Source: Runella sp. (GTDB lineage: Bacteria; Bacteroidota; Bacteroidia; Cytophagales; Spirosomataceae). From it: a DNA stretch of 33,461 nucleotides. The number at the start of each line of letters is the position of its first letter. Positions within the stretch are counted from its first letter, which is position 1. This document shows, in pieces, positions 33,324-33,461 of this stretch. The notes beneath the pieces are model-generated. The model did no database searches. It saw only the letters and a list, made by a program, of their open reading frames with translations, and had not been told where the DNA came from. The position numbers and the translations under genes were made by a program. The DNA lies in the NCBI GenBank assembly GCA_023254175.1, contig JALQYJ010000016.1:1-33461 (forward strand), in the 5' to 3' direction.

Positions 33324-33461
33324 AAATTGTACTTTTTCTGTAGTATAATTAATATCATACCAAACTAATGCATGCGCGTTTGATTCATTGATTAAAACAA
33401 TTTTTGCAGCTGTCCTAAATGGCATGGGTATAGTAAAATTAAAAGAGCGACCTTCTGGATT
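33300..33461 (-). pseudogene. DUF2961 (GH172-like) protein, C-terminal fragment apparently truncated
   Basis: The minus strand is open from the window edge to a TAA at 33302-33300, giving 53 residues. The segment FNFTIPMPFRTAAKIVLINESNAHALVWYDINY matches DUF2961, whose usual text is W-x-PMPF-x-KSA-x-I-x-(I/L)-x-N-E followed by YYxIDY. Known: DUF2961 includes GH172 difructose anhydride and arabinofuran hydrolases, and the domain normally continues for a hundred or more residues after IDY (with a FHAxWR motif). Here the protein stops about 18 residues after DINY, with a tail (FLGVIQQA) unlike the family. It is therefore either a truncated gene or one disrupted at about 33325. The N-terminal part is outside the window. 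Confidence 0.6.

Noticed and set aside
1-33461. CRISPR arrays, tRNA or rRNA genes, phage or toxin-antitoxin modules
   Set aside because: No regularly spaced repeats, no tRNA-like cloverleaf or rRNA sequence and no matching protein motifs were noticed on reading; no dedicated tool was run.

Overview
The window looks like chromosome from a member of the Bacteroidota, most probably Cytophagales and close to Spirosomaceae such as Runella or Dyadobacter (inference). The evidence is a complete type IX secretion pair (porU and porV), a DUF5606 gene found in Bacteroidota, several -7 promoter boxes of the TAnnTTTG type, weak Shine-Dalgarno signals, Tat-exported Gfo/Idh/MocA proteins and an Amt transporter paired with a porin. 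No rRNA, tRNA, CRISPR array or intact insertion sequence was seen.

Layout. 1-925 (minus): ThiF/MoeB-type adenylyltransferase with a rhodanese tail, cut by the window edge. 1057-4483 (plus): a lipoprotein, a DUF5606 protein and a heparinase II/III-like protein, the first two followed by terminator-like hairpins. 4598-9922 (minus): porV, porU and an SprT-like metalloprotein. 10063-12439 (plus): clpP and an RqcH/NFACT ribosome quality control protein. 12434-13585 (minus): a LacI-family regulator with an unusual N-terminal zinc ribbon. 13925-27168 (plus): ten genes for breakdown of glucuronate-decorated, acetylated xylan. 27365-29749 (plus): a gluconate-dehydrogenase-subunit-3-like/GMC flavoprotein pair resembling periplasmic glycoside 3-dehydrogenase. 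30196-32857 (plus): outer-membrane porin and ammonium transporter. 32858-33461: terminators, a degenerate ORF and a minus-strand DUF2961 (GH172-like) gene that stops early.

How the genes fit. In the 14-27 kb block, CE20-type and CE4-type esterases would deacetylate xylo-oligosaccharides, GH67 would release (4-O-methyl)glucuronate, GH43 would release xylose or arabinose, and mannonate dehydratase with an SDR enzyme would serve intracellular hexuronate catabolism. Two exported Gfo/Idh proteins and a PmoA-like (DUF6807) protein open the block, and an FAD/3Fe-4S-type GMC dehydrogenase follows it. That combination suggests a 3-keto-glycoside branch grafted onto glucuronoxylan use. The divergent LacI-type regulator and a 16-bp perfect palindrome with a central CG in the divergent promoter region are the probable control. 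SusC/SusD, a hexuronate transporter, uronate isomerase and KDG kinase/aldolase are absent from the window and must lie elsewhere.
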